Notes under the pieces: model-generated | What the model saw: only the letters and a program-made list of their open reading frames with translations | Databases searched by the model: none | Told to the model about the DNA's origin: nothing | Origin: an uncultured Verrucomicrobia subdivision 3 bacterium | GTDB lineage: Bacteria > Verrucomicrobiota > Verrucomicrobiia > Limisphaerales > UBA11358 | Direction of reading: 5' to 3' | Length of the DNA stretch: 49,234 bases | Assembly (NCBI GenBank): GCA_903884535.1 | Contig: CAISEZ010000074.1 | Span: 1 to 49,234, forward strand | Shown: piece after piece, positions 27,856 through 37,300 of the stretch | Layout: the number at the start of each line of letters is the position of its first letter | Numbering within the stretch: the first letter of the stretch is position 1 | Program-made: the position numbers and the translations under genes

Positions 27856-29415
27856 ATGTCTGCTAATTCACATCACGGCGGCGGCGAAAAAGAGTCGCTC
27901 GCGGCGCAATTGAAGTCGGCGATGAAAACGCTGGAACTCGCCGCCGGCAATCGCGCCGTGCTCGCGCAACTCTCGGAGGAAGAGCGCACGCGACTGCTCA
28001 CGGCGGCGCGGGAAATTTTTTCGCCCGACGTGAAATCGCGGCGGCGTTTGGTGAAGGAAAAAGCGCGGCTGCGCAAGGCGGAAAAAATTTCACGCGACCA
28101 GTCCAAGCTGCACGAAACCGGCATCCGCAAGTTGCGCCGGGAAAAAGTTTTCACCACGCCGAATGTGTTTCCGCCGGAGAATTTTATTCAGGAGGAAGTG
28201 ACCGACAATCCCGACTTCCGCGAAGTCGTCGAGCCGCAGAACTGTTACATCTGCAAGAAAGATTACTCAACCATTCATCATTTTTACGACCAGCTGTGTC
28301 CGAAATGCGCCGAGCTCAATTGGCTCAAGCGCACCGAAACGGCGGATTTGCGCGGACGCGTGGCCCTGCTCACCGGCGGGCGCGTCAAAATCGGTTATCA
28401 AGCTGGAATTAAACTTTTGCGCGCCGGCGCCCAACTCATCGTCTGCACGCGCTTCCCGCGCGACTCGGCGGTGCGTTATTCGCAGGAACCAGATTTCAAT
28501 GAGTGGAAAAATCGGCTCGAAATATTCGGACTCGATTTGCGGCACACGCCGAGCGTGGAGGCTTTTTGCAAGCATTTGCTCGCGACGCGCCATCGCCTTG
28601 ATTTCATTATCAATAATGCGTGTCAGACCGTGCGCCGGCCGCCGGATTTTTACGCGCACATGATGGAGCGCGAAACGGGGTCATTGCATGACCTGCCACC
28701 AGAGGCGGCAAAACTCTTGGGCGCTTACGAAGGTTTGCGCGGCTACCACATCTTGCCGGAAGCCGGTGGACCGGCAGCCATTCAAAGAAATGTTTCGCCA
28801 GTTGCCGGCCTCACTCATGCCGCCGCACTCTCACAATTGCCGCTCCTTGCCGAGGAACTTGAAGCGCAGAAGGGTTTGTTTCCGCAGGGCCAGCTTGACC
28901 AGGATTTGCAGCAGGTGGATTTGCGCGACCGCAATTCGTGGCGTTTCCTCATGCACGAGGTGCCCACGGTGGAATTGCTCGAAGTGCAGCTCGTCAACGC
29001 CATCGCGCCGTTCATTCTCAACGCGCGGCTCAAGCCGCTCATGCTCCGAACGCCGGAGCGCGACAAGCACATCGTCAACGTCTCAGCCGTGGAAGGACAA
29101 TTTTACCGGAAGTTCAAGACCACGCGGCATCCGCACACGAACATGGCCAAGGCTGCGCTCAACATGATGACACGCACGGCGGCGGCCGATTACCACGCCG
29201 ACGGCATCCACATGAACGCCGTGGACACCGGCTGGGTGACGGACGAAGACCCCGCGCACATCGCCGAGCGCAAAGTGCAGGAGCATCGCTTTCATCCGCC
29301 GCTGGACATCGTGGACGGCGCGGCGCGCATCGTGGACCCGATCATCGCCGGCTTCAACACCGGCACGCACGTCTGGGGAAAATTTCTGAAGGACTACCGC
29401 GAGACGGATTGGTGA
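27856..29415 (+). CDS. Atypical zinc-finger SDR-family oxidoreductase-like protein
   Basis: The 519-residue protein has a charged helical N-terminus. A four-Cys zinc site follows (C130, C133, C148, C151, in [10 protein letters not shown] and QLCPKC). A Rossmann short-chain dehydrogenase domain comes after it ([34 protein letters not shown]). The NNA motif and a Ser ([11 protein letters not shown]) are in place. The usual Tyr four residues before the catalytic Lys is Thr in [17 protein letters not shown], so classical SDR chemistry is doubtful. The end ([12 protein letters not shown]) matches SDRs that bind NAD(P). It is likely cytoplasmic. The substrate and role are unknown. Confidence 0.75.
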   Translation: MSANSHHGGGEKESLAAQLKSAMKTLELAAGNRAVLAQLSEEERTRLLTAAREIFSPDVKSRRRLVKEKARLRKAEKISRDQSKLHETGIRKLRREKVFTTPNVFPPENFIQEEVTDNPDFREVVEPQNCYICKKDYSTIHHFYDQLCPKCAELNWLKRTETADLRGRVALLTGGRVKIGYQAGIKLLRAGAQLIVCTRFPRDSAVRYSQEPDFNEWKNRLEIFGLDLRHTPSVEAFCKHLLATRHRLDFIINNACQTVRRPPDFYAHMMERETGSLHDLPPEAAKLLGAYEGLRGYHILPEAGGPAAIQRNVSPVAGLTHAAALSQLPLLAEELEAQKGLFPQGQLDQDLQQVDLRDRNSWRFLMHEVPTVELLEVQLVNAIAPFILNARLKPLMLRTPERDKHIVNVSAVEGQFYRKFKTTRHPHTNMAKAALNMMTRTAAADYHADGIHMNAVDTGWVTDEDPAHIAERKVQEHRFHPPLDIVDGAARIVDPIIAGFNTGTHVWGKFLKDYRETDW

Positions 29416-29448
29416 GGCGTGCCGCCTCGGCCAATTATTGGAAATAAA

Positions 29449-30123
29449 TTATTCGTGGCCGCCGTGCTGACGAATCAAATTAGCTGTGTCTGTTTGTTTT
29501 CCCCAAACCGCCATGCCAAGAGGCGTCATGCTCTTCATTTTGGGAATAGTGATAACGGCATTAACTTCGGCCCCACTTGCCAAAAGCAATTTAACAACCT
29601 CTTTGTATCCCCGACCAGCCGCAAGATGCAAAGGCGTTACATCATATTTACCTTTAGCATTTGGATTGGCTTTACGACTCAGCAATAATTGCGATTCTTC
29701 CAGGTAGCCGTCAACAGCGGCTATGTGCAAGGCCGTCCAATCATTATATTTGTCTTTAGCTTCGATATCGGCATGGTTTTCAAGTAGCCATTCCACCACT
29801 TCTCTTTTTCTATACTTTATCGCGTTATGCAACGGGGTGTTGCCGTCATTGTCTGGGGCGTTAACATCGGCTTTGTAAGTTAACAGCAATTCGGCAATGT
29901 TTTTCCGACCATTCTTCGCTGCTCGATTCAAAGGTGTCCAACCGTTCGTATCTTTACTGGAAACTAAATCAGGATTGCCTTTCAATAGCGACGCAACTTT
30001 TTCTAGGTCACCTTTTGCTGCCGCATCGTGAATTTCTCCCGCATGGCCAAGTCTGCCGCCAATCGTGATTAAAAGCAGGACGCTGGCAATCAATGAAGTT
30101 TTGAAATAAGAACTGCGGTTCAC
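29449..30123 (-). CDS. Exported ankyrin-repeat protein
   Basis: A GTG at 30123 gives 224 residues beginning with a signal peptide (NRSSYFKTSLIASVLLLITI, then GGRLGHA). The frame opens further upstream, to a TTG at 30159, so the start is uncertain. Five or more ankyrin repeats follow, recognised by GWTPLNRAAKNGRKNIAELL, GNTPLHNAIKYRKREVVEWL, DWTALHIAAVDGYLEESQLL and VTPLHLAAGRGYKEVVKLL. Ankyrin repeats bind proteins; a periplasmic or secreted partner is inferred. The gene is visibly less GC-rich than its neighbours, which hints at a separate origin. Confidence 0.8.
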   Translation of the reverse strand: MNRSSYFKTSLIASVLLLITIGGRLGHAGEIHDAAAKGDLEKVASLLKGNPDLVSSKDTNGWTPLNRAAKNGRKNIAELLLTYKADVNAPDNDGNTPLHNAIKYRKREVVEWLLENHADIEAKDKYNDWTALHIAAVDGYLEESQLLLSRKANPNAKGKYDVTPLHLAAGRGYKEVVKLLLASGAEVNAVITIPKMKSMTPLGMAVWGKQTDTANLIRQHGGHE

Positions 30124-30227
30124 GCCCTCGACTTTGCTCCCGTCCAAATCTTTTATCAAGCCAAAGGCGGCGGGCAGCCAGTGCCATCAAGAGTGGCATA
30201 ACAGCCCCATGTCGCGCCGACCACGCT

Positions 30228-33200
30228 TTGATTTATGTCGCCAGTTGCTTTGCGTTGGCATTTTTCCAGCGGGGCGCTATTTTTTCAAGGTTGCAACTTC
30301 CCTTGATTCCAGCGCCACTGCGCCGCGCCGCGTTTACCGGTGTCGCGGTCGGCTGCTGGCTGGCAACGCTGACTGCGCCGGCGGCCACCGATTATCTGGT
30401 GGACGGCTGGGGCACGGAAAATAATCTGCCGAGCAGCACGGTCACGTCCGTGGCACAGACGCCGGACGGTTATCTGTGGGTGGGCACCTACGACGGGTTG
30501 GCGCGGTTTGACGGCGCGCGGTTTGTCACCAAAGATCCGGCGAACGAGCGGGCGTTGAGCCAGCCGCGCGTGCAGGATTTGTTTCTCGATGTGCAGGGCA
30601 CGCTTTGGATCAACACGTTTCGCGGCGGGCTGACGTCGTATCGCAACGGCGTTTTCCACGAGGAACTGCCGGACCAGCCGACCTTTGATTTGCATACGAC
30701 GCTGGTATTTTCCACGTCCAACTTGGTGGTGTTCGTGACGCAGTTCGGCGAAGTGTTGTCGCGCGATCCGGCCCAAACCGGAGCCGCGTGGAACCGGGTC
30801 AACGCGCCGCCGGACTCGCACCCGATTTTTCAATGCGCCGATGCCGCCGGCAAATTGTGGTTCCTGACGCACGACGGCCACATCCTGCAATTCGCCGCCG
30901 GCAAATACCAATTGCTGCCGGACGACGGCGGCCTGGCAGGCAGCCAGATTTATTCGCTGGTGGCGGATGTGCGTGGCCAGGTTCTCGCCGGCGCGGAAAA
31001 TGAAATTGCCCGCTGGAACGGCAAACAGTTTGAAGCGATCACGCCCACCAACGGCGAGGCGGATGTGCAGCCGCAATTGTTGTTTCCGATGAAGTCCGGC
31101 GCAATCTGGGTTTTGGACGGCGACCGGCTCCGCAAAATGGTGGGCCGCGAATGGGTGGCTGAAGCCACCGCCTGGCGCGGGCTGCTGGGGCCGGCATCGA
31201 ACCGCGCGATGGGCGCGCACGAGGATCGCGACGGCGGCTTGTGGTTCAATCATTACGGCAACGGACTGTTTCACATCACGCCGGACGGTCATTTCCAGCG
31301 GCTGACCTCGCAGGACAATCTGCCGAGCGACCGCGTGGGCGCGTGGTTTCAAAGCAGCGACGGCGGCGTCTGGGTGGGCGCGACGCACGGCGGCCTCGCA
31401 CGGCTGCGCGACCGGCGTTTTCACGCGATCGGCGTGGCGGATGGTTTTCCCGCGCGGACGGCGGCGCTGTCGGTTTCGGAAGATGCGACCGGTGCGGTTT
31501 GGATCGGCACCGGCGGCGGCGGATTGTGCCGGTGGACGAATGGTGCCATGACCCATTACTCGGTGGGCGCGAGCGTCTCGGCCAATTTTATTTTTTCCAT
31601 CGCGCCGCGGCCGGATGGCAGCGCGTGGTTGAGCGCGGGCGAGGGCGAAGATCTGTATCAATTTTACAACGGCGAAATTCAACGCGCCTCGTGGGTTGTG
31701 CATGGCATCAAGTGCATTTTGACCGACCACGCCGGCCGGGTCTGGATCGGCACCAAGTCGGGCATTGCGCAATGGGCCGGTGACCAGCGCTGGCTGCTTG
31801 GCACCAACAACGCCACCACCACGCCCTCGGTGCGCGCGCTGGTGGAAACGGCGGCGGGCGTCGTCTGGGCGGGCGCGGACGACGGCACGCTTTACCGCTG
31901 CGCGTCGAATCAGCTCACCGCGTTTCGCCCGAATGACGCAATGGCGGAGCAGCCGATTTATTCGCTGCTGGCGGACGGCGACAATACTTTGTGGGCCGGC
32001 ACGTTTCGCGGCGGACTGCTGCGGTTCCGCAACGGCGTGTTCAGCCGCATCACGGCCAAACAGGGATTGCCGGTGGATGTAATCTGCCAAATGCTCGAAG
32101 ACAAACACGGCCGGATCTGGCTCGGCACGCACCAGGGAATTTATTGCGTGGACAAATTTGCCCTGAACGCTTGCGCCGACGGCCGAACCAGCAAATTGGA
32201 TTACATCACCTACGGCGTGCATGACGGAATGCCGGCACTGGAATGTTCCGACGGCTACCAGCCGGCGTGCTGGCGCGGCACCGACGGCCACTTCTGGTTC
32301 ACCACGGTGCGCGGCCCGGTGTGGGTGAATCCGGACGAACTGACCGCGCCGGCCCCGCCGCCGAAAGTGGTCATCGAGGAGTTATCCGTGGACGGCGAAT
32401 CGGCCGGCCTTTCCGCCAAAAAAATAATTATACCGCCGGGCCGCAAACAACTGGATTTCCAATTCACCGCGCTGAGCTTTGACGCCGGCGAAAAAGCCCG
32501 GTTCCGTTACCGCGTGGACGGTCTGGACAACGACTGGGTGGACATCGACACGCGGCGCACGCTGCAACTGCGCAATTTATTGCCGCGCGATTACCGCCTG
32601 CGGGTGATCGCGTGCAACAGTGAAGGCGTCTGGAACGAGACCGGCGTGAAACTGGATTTTACGGTGCAGCCGCATTTATACCAGACGTGGACGTTCAAAG
32701 TCATTGCGGGCGTGATTTTCATCGGTGGCATTTCGTTTGGTGCGCGGCGCGCAGCCACGCGGAAATACCGGCGCAAACTGGCGCTGCTCCAGCAACAGCA
32801 CGCCATCGAACGCGACCGCGCCCGCATCGCGAAAGACATTCACGACGACGTCGGCGCGGGCCTGACGCAGATCACGCTGCTCACCGAACTCGCGCGGCGC
32901 GACCCGGCGCAGACCGGCGCAAACCTCAACCGCATCACGGATTCCGCGCGCAAACTGACCAAGGCCATGGATGAAATCGTCTGGGCCGTGGATCCGCAGC
33001 ACGACACGTTTGACGGGCTGCTGGATTACATTTCGGCCTATGCGGAGGATTTTCTGCGCGTCGCCGGCATCCGGTTCCGCATGGACTTGCCGGCGCAGTT
33101 GCCGGCGGCGCGGGTGGATGCCGAGCTGCGCTACAATTTATTTTTGGCGTTGAAAGAAACCTTGAATAATCTCGTCAAACATTCCAAGGCCACGGAAGTC

Positions 33201-33482
33201 TGGCTGCGGCTGCGGCTGGAACCCAAAGCGTTCACCTTGATCATTGAGGACAACGGCCAGGGTTTGCCGGGCGTGGCTGGGCAGCGCGAACTGAACCTGG
33301 GCAAGGACCGGATCAGCTCCGGTTCCGGGCTGGCGAATCTGGAGAAACGGCTCGCCGCCGTCGGCGGGCATTGCAAAATCCACAGCGCCGCCGGCCGGGG
33401 CACGCGCGTGGAAATGTCCGTGGCCATTGATTACATGGCATCACCAGTTATGGCGATTGGCCGCGATGAATATGCGGAGTAG
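30228..33482 (+). CDS. Propeller-sensor histidine kinase (Reg_prop/Y_Y_Y/HisKA_3)
   Basis: This is a frame of 1084 residues. The start is uncertain: TTG at 30228 opens it, while a TTG near 30303 gives a better signal peptide (IPAPLRRAAFTGVAVGCWLA). About twelve two-component propeller blades follow (DGYLWVGTYDGLARFDG, GRIWLGTHQGIYCVD), forming two periplasmic beta-propellers. A Y_Y_Y domain (FRYRVDGLDNDWVDIDTRR) and one membrane helix (FKVIAGVIFIGGISFG) come next. The cytoplasmic kinase is of the LytS/NarX class, with its His in RARIAKDIHDDVGAGLTQIT, ATPase boxes FLALKETLNNLVKHSKAT and DNGQGLPG, and GSGLANLEKRL. It likely senses a polysaccharide and phosphorylates the adjacent NarL-type regulator. 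Confidence 0.87.
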   Translation: MIYVASCFALAFFQRGAIFSRLQLPLIPAPLRRAAFTGVAVGCWLATLTAPAATDYLVDGWGTENNLPSSTVTSVAQTPDGYLWVGTYDGLARFDGARFVTKDPANERALSQPRVQDLFLDVQGTLWINTFRGGLTSYRNGVFHEELPDQPTFDLHTTLVFSTSNLVVFVTQFGEVLSRDPAQTGAAWNRVNAPPDSHPIFQCADAAGKLWFLTHDGHILQFAAGKYQLLPDDGGLAGSQIYSLVADVRGQVLAGAENEIARWNGKQFEAITPTNGEADVQPQLLFPMKSGAIWVLDGDRLRKMVGREWVAEATAWRGLLGPASNRAMGAHEDRDGGLWFNHYGNGLFHITPDGHFQRLTSQDNLPSDRVGAWFQSSDGGVWVGATHGGLARLRDRRFHAIGVADGFPARTAALSVSEDATGAVWIGTGGGGLCRWTNGAMTHYSVGASVSANFIFSIAPRPDGSAWLSAGEGEDLYQFYNGEIQRASWVVHGIKCILTDHAGRVWIGTKSGIAQWAGDQRWLLGTNNATTTPSVRALVETAAGVVWAGADDGTLYRCASNQLTAFRPNDAMAEQPIYSLLADGDNTLWAGTFRGGLLRFRNGVFSRITAKQGLPVDVICQMLEDKHGRIWLGTHQGIYCVDKFALNACADGRTSKLDYITYGVHDGMPALECSDGYQPACWRGTDGHFWFTTVRGPVWVNPDELTAPAPPPKVVIEELSVDGESAGLSAKKIIIPPGRKQLDFQFTALSFDAGEKARFRYRVDGLDNDWVDIDTRRTLQLRNLLPRDYRLRVIACNSEGVWNETGVKLDFTVQPHLYQTWTFKVIAGVIFIGGISFGARRAATRKYRRKLALLQQQHAIERDRARIAKDIHDDVGAGLTQITLLTELARRDPAQTGANLNRITDSARKLTKAMDEIVWAVDPQHDTFDGLLDYISAYAEDFLRVAGIRFRMDLPAQLPAARVDAELRYNLFLALKETLNNLVKHSKATEVWLRLRLEPKAFTLIIEDNGQGLPGVAGQRELNLGKDRISSGSGLANLEKRLAAVGGHCKIHSAAGRGTRVEMSVAIDYMASPVMAIGRDEYAE

Positions 33483-33563
33483 AGTGTGCTGATAACAACT
33501 TTGATTCGTCGCCCGCGATCCGCCGTGCTTTGAATTGAAAATATTAAAATAATTATTCGACGC

Positions 33564-34226
33564 ATGAGCATTGCGGTTTCCATTGTTGAAGACGACGCGC
33601 AGGTGCGGGCGAGCCTGGTCAAGCTGATTGACAGCTCACCGGGGTTCCGCTGCGTGAGCCATCATGCCAGCGCGGAACTGGCGTTGCAGGAAATCCCCAA
33701 GTCCAAGTCCGAGGTGGTGTTGATGGACATCAACCTGCCCGGCATCAATGGCGTGGAATGCGTGCGCCGGCTGAAGCCGCAATTGCCGGCCACGCAGATC
33801 ATCATGCTCACGGTGTATCAGAACACGGAGCACATTTTCAACGCGCTGGCGGCGGGCGCCACGGGTTACATGCTCAAGCAGACGCCGCCGGCGGAACTGC
33901 TCGCGGCCATCAAGGAAGTCCACGCCGGGGGCTCACCGATGAGCAGCCACATTGCGCGCAAAATCGTGTCGTCGTTCCAGCAGTTTTCGCCCGCGCCCAC
34001 CGCCGAGGCGGAAAGTCTTTCGCCGCGCGAGGCCGAAGTCCTCGATCTCCTGGCCAAGGGATTTCTCTACAAGGAAATTGCCGAGTCCATGAAAATTTCC
34101 TACGCCACCGTCCACACCCACATCCGGCACGTTTACGAAAAACTGCACGTGCGCTCGCGCACGGAAGCGGTGGCCAAGCATCTGGGCCAGACGCAGCCGC
34201 GCCGGGGAATACCCACTGCGGTTTGA
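33564..34226 (+). CDS. NarL/LuxR-family response regulator
   Basis: The 220-residue regulator has a receiver domain (SIVEDD acidic pocket, phospho-acceptor Asp55 in VLMDINLPG, signalling Thr in MLTVYQN, conserved Lys in YMLKQTPP). A GerE/LuxR helix-turn-helix lies at about residues 150-210 (LSPREAEVLDLLAKGFLYKE, then ATVHTHIRHVYEKLHVRSRT). It pairs with the kinase encoded 81 bases upstream on the same strand. The likely targets are the surface genes that follow; a shared 20-base motif upstream of both is a candidate operator. Confidence 0.9.
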   Translation: MSIAVSIVEDDAQVRASLVKLIDSSPGFRCVSHHASAELALQEIPKSKSEVVLMDINLPGINGVECVRRLKPQLPATQIIMLTVYQNTEHIFNALAAGATGYMLKQTPPAELLAAIKEVHAGGSPMSSHIARKIVSSFQQFSPAPTAEAESLSPREAEVLDLLAKGFLYKEIAESMKISYATVHTHIRHVYEKLHVRSRTEAVAKHLGQTQPRRGIPTAV

Positions 34227-34229
34227 GTA

Positions 34230-34249
34230 TCACCAGAACTGGCGATGGC
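34230..34249 (+). promoter_or_regulatory. 20-base motif, copy 1, upstream of the beta-repeat gene
   Basis: TCACCAGAACTGGCGATGGC lies 106 bases before the ATG at 34356 and recurs exactly at 39653-39672. It contains a CCAG-AA-CTGG dyad, as a dimeric regulator site would. A TATATT at 34268-34273 could be a -10 box. Confidence 0.45.
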
Positions 34250-34355
34250 AGCCTTTGAAGAACGTGTTATATTCAGAATCAATGCCCTTTGTTTCAACCC
34301 CAAACCTGTTTTGCCGTCAGTTTTGCTCGTTATAAGAAATCCCACACATCCATCC

Positions 34356-37300
34356 ATGAAAACCCAATCCCTACAACTCGTCCCCCGGCGCGGCTTCACG
34401 TCGCTGGCCGCATTAATCACCGCCGTGGCCTTGACCGCCACGCTGAAAGTCCAGGCCGCCAGCCAGACGTGGACTAACTTACCGGTGGATGCCACTTGGA
34501 CCAACGCCAATAATTGGGTTGCCAAGGGGGTGCCCGGTGGCTTTGTTTCCAACGGCAGCACGCAGAACGGCGATGTTGTCACGTTTAGCAATGCCTTGTC
34601 GGGAGGAATCGGCGGGGCTGCAAATCCAATTTGGGTGGACGTCAACACCAATACTTACCCGGCGTTTACGGTTATCACCAACCGTGAAGTGGGCGGATTT
34701 ATTTTTGACTCAGCCAACTGTGGCGCCTATGTGATCGGGGCGCCGGGAGGCAATAATCTGGAGCTGACGGCGGCCTATAATAATACCACCATCGGAAAAA
34801 ACATTTATGTGTCACCGACGGTGGTCAACCCGATCATCTTCAATGGCCCGGTTCATTTCCATTATGCCAGCAGTTCAAACGGCGGTTATCAGATGACCAA
34901 TAACGCCGCCTCCTCGTTGGCAACGCTCTATTTCGCCGGATTATTCAATGATTCTGCCAGTTCCAGGACTCTGACATTGTTGCTCGCGGGATCCAACACG
35001 GGCACCAATACGATTGCCAGCTTTAGTGACAACGCCGGAGCCAACGGGTCAGTGCACCTCCAGAAATTCGGCCCGGGTCGGTGGGTGTTGTCTGGTGCCA
35101 ATGATTTTCCTCAAAAAACCAGCGCCGGCGACGGGGTTCCGGCAAATATCTTAATCAGCGAGGGCACGCTTGAAGTTCAAGATCCCGGTTCACTGGGTTT
35201 GATTACGGTTGCCAACTTGGTGGTCACCAATACCGGAATATTGCAGATTGACGGGGTAAACTTGAACAACAACGGTATTTCGCTCAGAAATGGTGGCACC
35301 ATCCTGATGAACGGCAGCGGCACACTCAATAACGTGACCATGGGCAATCAAGCGGCCACGAGCGTTACCTTGGCCACGAAGAATCCCGGCGACGTGCTGA
35401 CTGCCAACGCCATCACCGGCGGCGCTTCGGACGGTGTCTTCCACATTGCCGGTCCTGGAACGATTGTGTTCGCGGGCGACAATTCACCCACCACCAACAG
35501 CACCTGGTCGTTTGATGCCGGAACAAACCAGTTGAACAACGCCAACGCACTGGGGGCCACACCGAGAAATCTCACCTTTGGTGCTAGCAGCACCGGCGTC
35601 CTGATGCTGAACGGCAATAGCCTCACGGCCTTGGCCCTCACTTCCAATCCCACAGCGGGCACGCCCGTGGTTCTCAACGCCAATGTCACCCCGGCGACCT
35701 TGACGGTCAGCAATGCGACGGCGAATGTTTTCGCCGGCACGCTGACGGATGGCGCGGGCGGCGGTGCCTTGTCGTTGACCAAGGTTGGTGCGGGCACGTT
35801 GACGTTGTCCGGCGCCAGCACCTACACCGGCACGACTACCGTCAGTGTTGGCACGTTGAACGTGACCGGCTCGCTCGGCAACAGCGCCGTCTCCGTGGCT
35901 TCGGCCGCGACGTTGGCGGGTGCCGGCACGGTCGCCTCGATCACGAATTTTAGCGGCGGCATTTTGGATCCGGGCAACAACGGGGTGGCCGGGAAACTCA
36001 CCACCGGCTCGCTGACGTTGAATGCCGGTTCCATCAACAGTTTTGAATTCGACACCGCGCCCACCAACGATCAGGTGATTGTCACCATCTCCGGCGGGCT
36101 TACCATCAACGGCGGTGCCATCAGCCTGTATCAAACCAACGGCACTCCCTTTGCCGCCGTGGGCACCTACAAGCTTATTCAATACAGCGGTGTCATTGGC
36201 GGCACCGGCACGGGCAGCCTGTCCATCGGCAATCCGCAGGCAGGCTTTGCCTATGCGTTTGGCGCGGCGGGTGGTTATGTGACGGTGGCAATCACCACCT
36301 CGGGTGTGAACGCCACGTGGAATGTGGACGCCGATGGTAACTGGTCCCCGGGTTCATGGACCGGCGGCACCGCACCACATGCGGCCGGTGACTCTGCGAC
36401 CTTGGGCGTTGGCACGTCGCTGCGCACGGTCAATTTGAATGTGGCCGAAACCGTCGGTGGCCTCACTTTCACCAACAGCAATTCCTTCGTCGTCTCCGGC
36501 GGCAACACTTTGACGGTGGACAATAAAGGCGCGGGCGCGCCGATCACCGTTTCGGCCGGAACGGCCAATGCAATTCAAACACCGGTGTCTTTGAATGACA
36601 ATCTCACGGCGACGGTGGCCAGTGGCAAGTCTTTGGCGGTTTCGGGCAATATTTCTTCCACCAGCACGGCGAAAACCTTGGCGGTCAACGTCGCGGGAAC
36701 CCTGTCCTTGTCGGGCAACAATTCATACGGCCCGGCTGCCCTCACCGTGGGCACCACCCTGACCGGCGGCGGCACTTTGAAAGTGGGCAACAACAACGCG
36801 CTCAGCACGGGCGATGTGGATATGACCGGCAGCAGCACCTTGCAATCCGGCGCGGCGGGATTGAGCCTGGCGAATAATTTCACCATTGAATCGCTGGTGA
36901 ATGCCACCGTGGATAATAACGGCAACGATCTCACGCTGGGCGGTGTCATCAGTGGCGCGGGTAACCTCGTGAAGAATGGCGCAGGCAAGCTGACGTTGGG
37001 CACGGCCAATACCTACGCCGGCGCCACCACCGTCAATGGTGGGGTGTTGTCCATTTCATTGGACGGCAGTTTGGGAACCGCCCCCGGTTCCGAGACGGCG
37101 AACAGCGTTGTCTTAAATGGCGGCACTTTGCTCGGGGTCGGCGCGCTTTCCTTATCCTCCGCGCGCGACATCGGCATCGGTTCCATTGCCGGCTCCGTTG
37201 GCACCAACGCGCTCATTGATGCGACCAGCGGCGGGACTTTTTATATCAATGGCGTCATCGCCTCCGCCGGTAATTCGGGTGTGAACGGCTTGATCGTGAA

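Noticed and set aside
30285-32291. 668-codon minus-strand open frame
   Set aside because: Antisense shadow of the propeller kinase; composition is Arg/Ala-rich with no motif.
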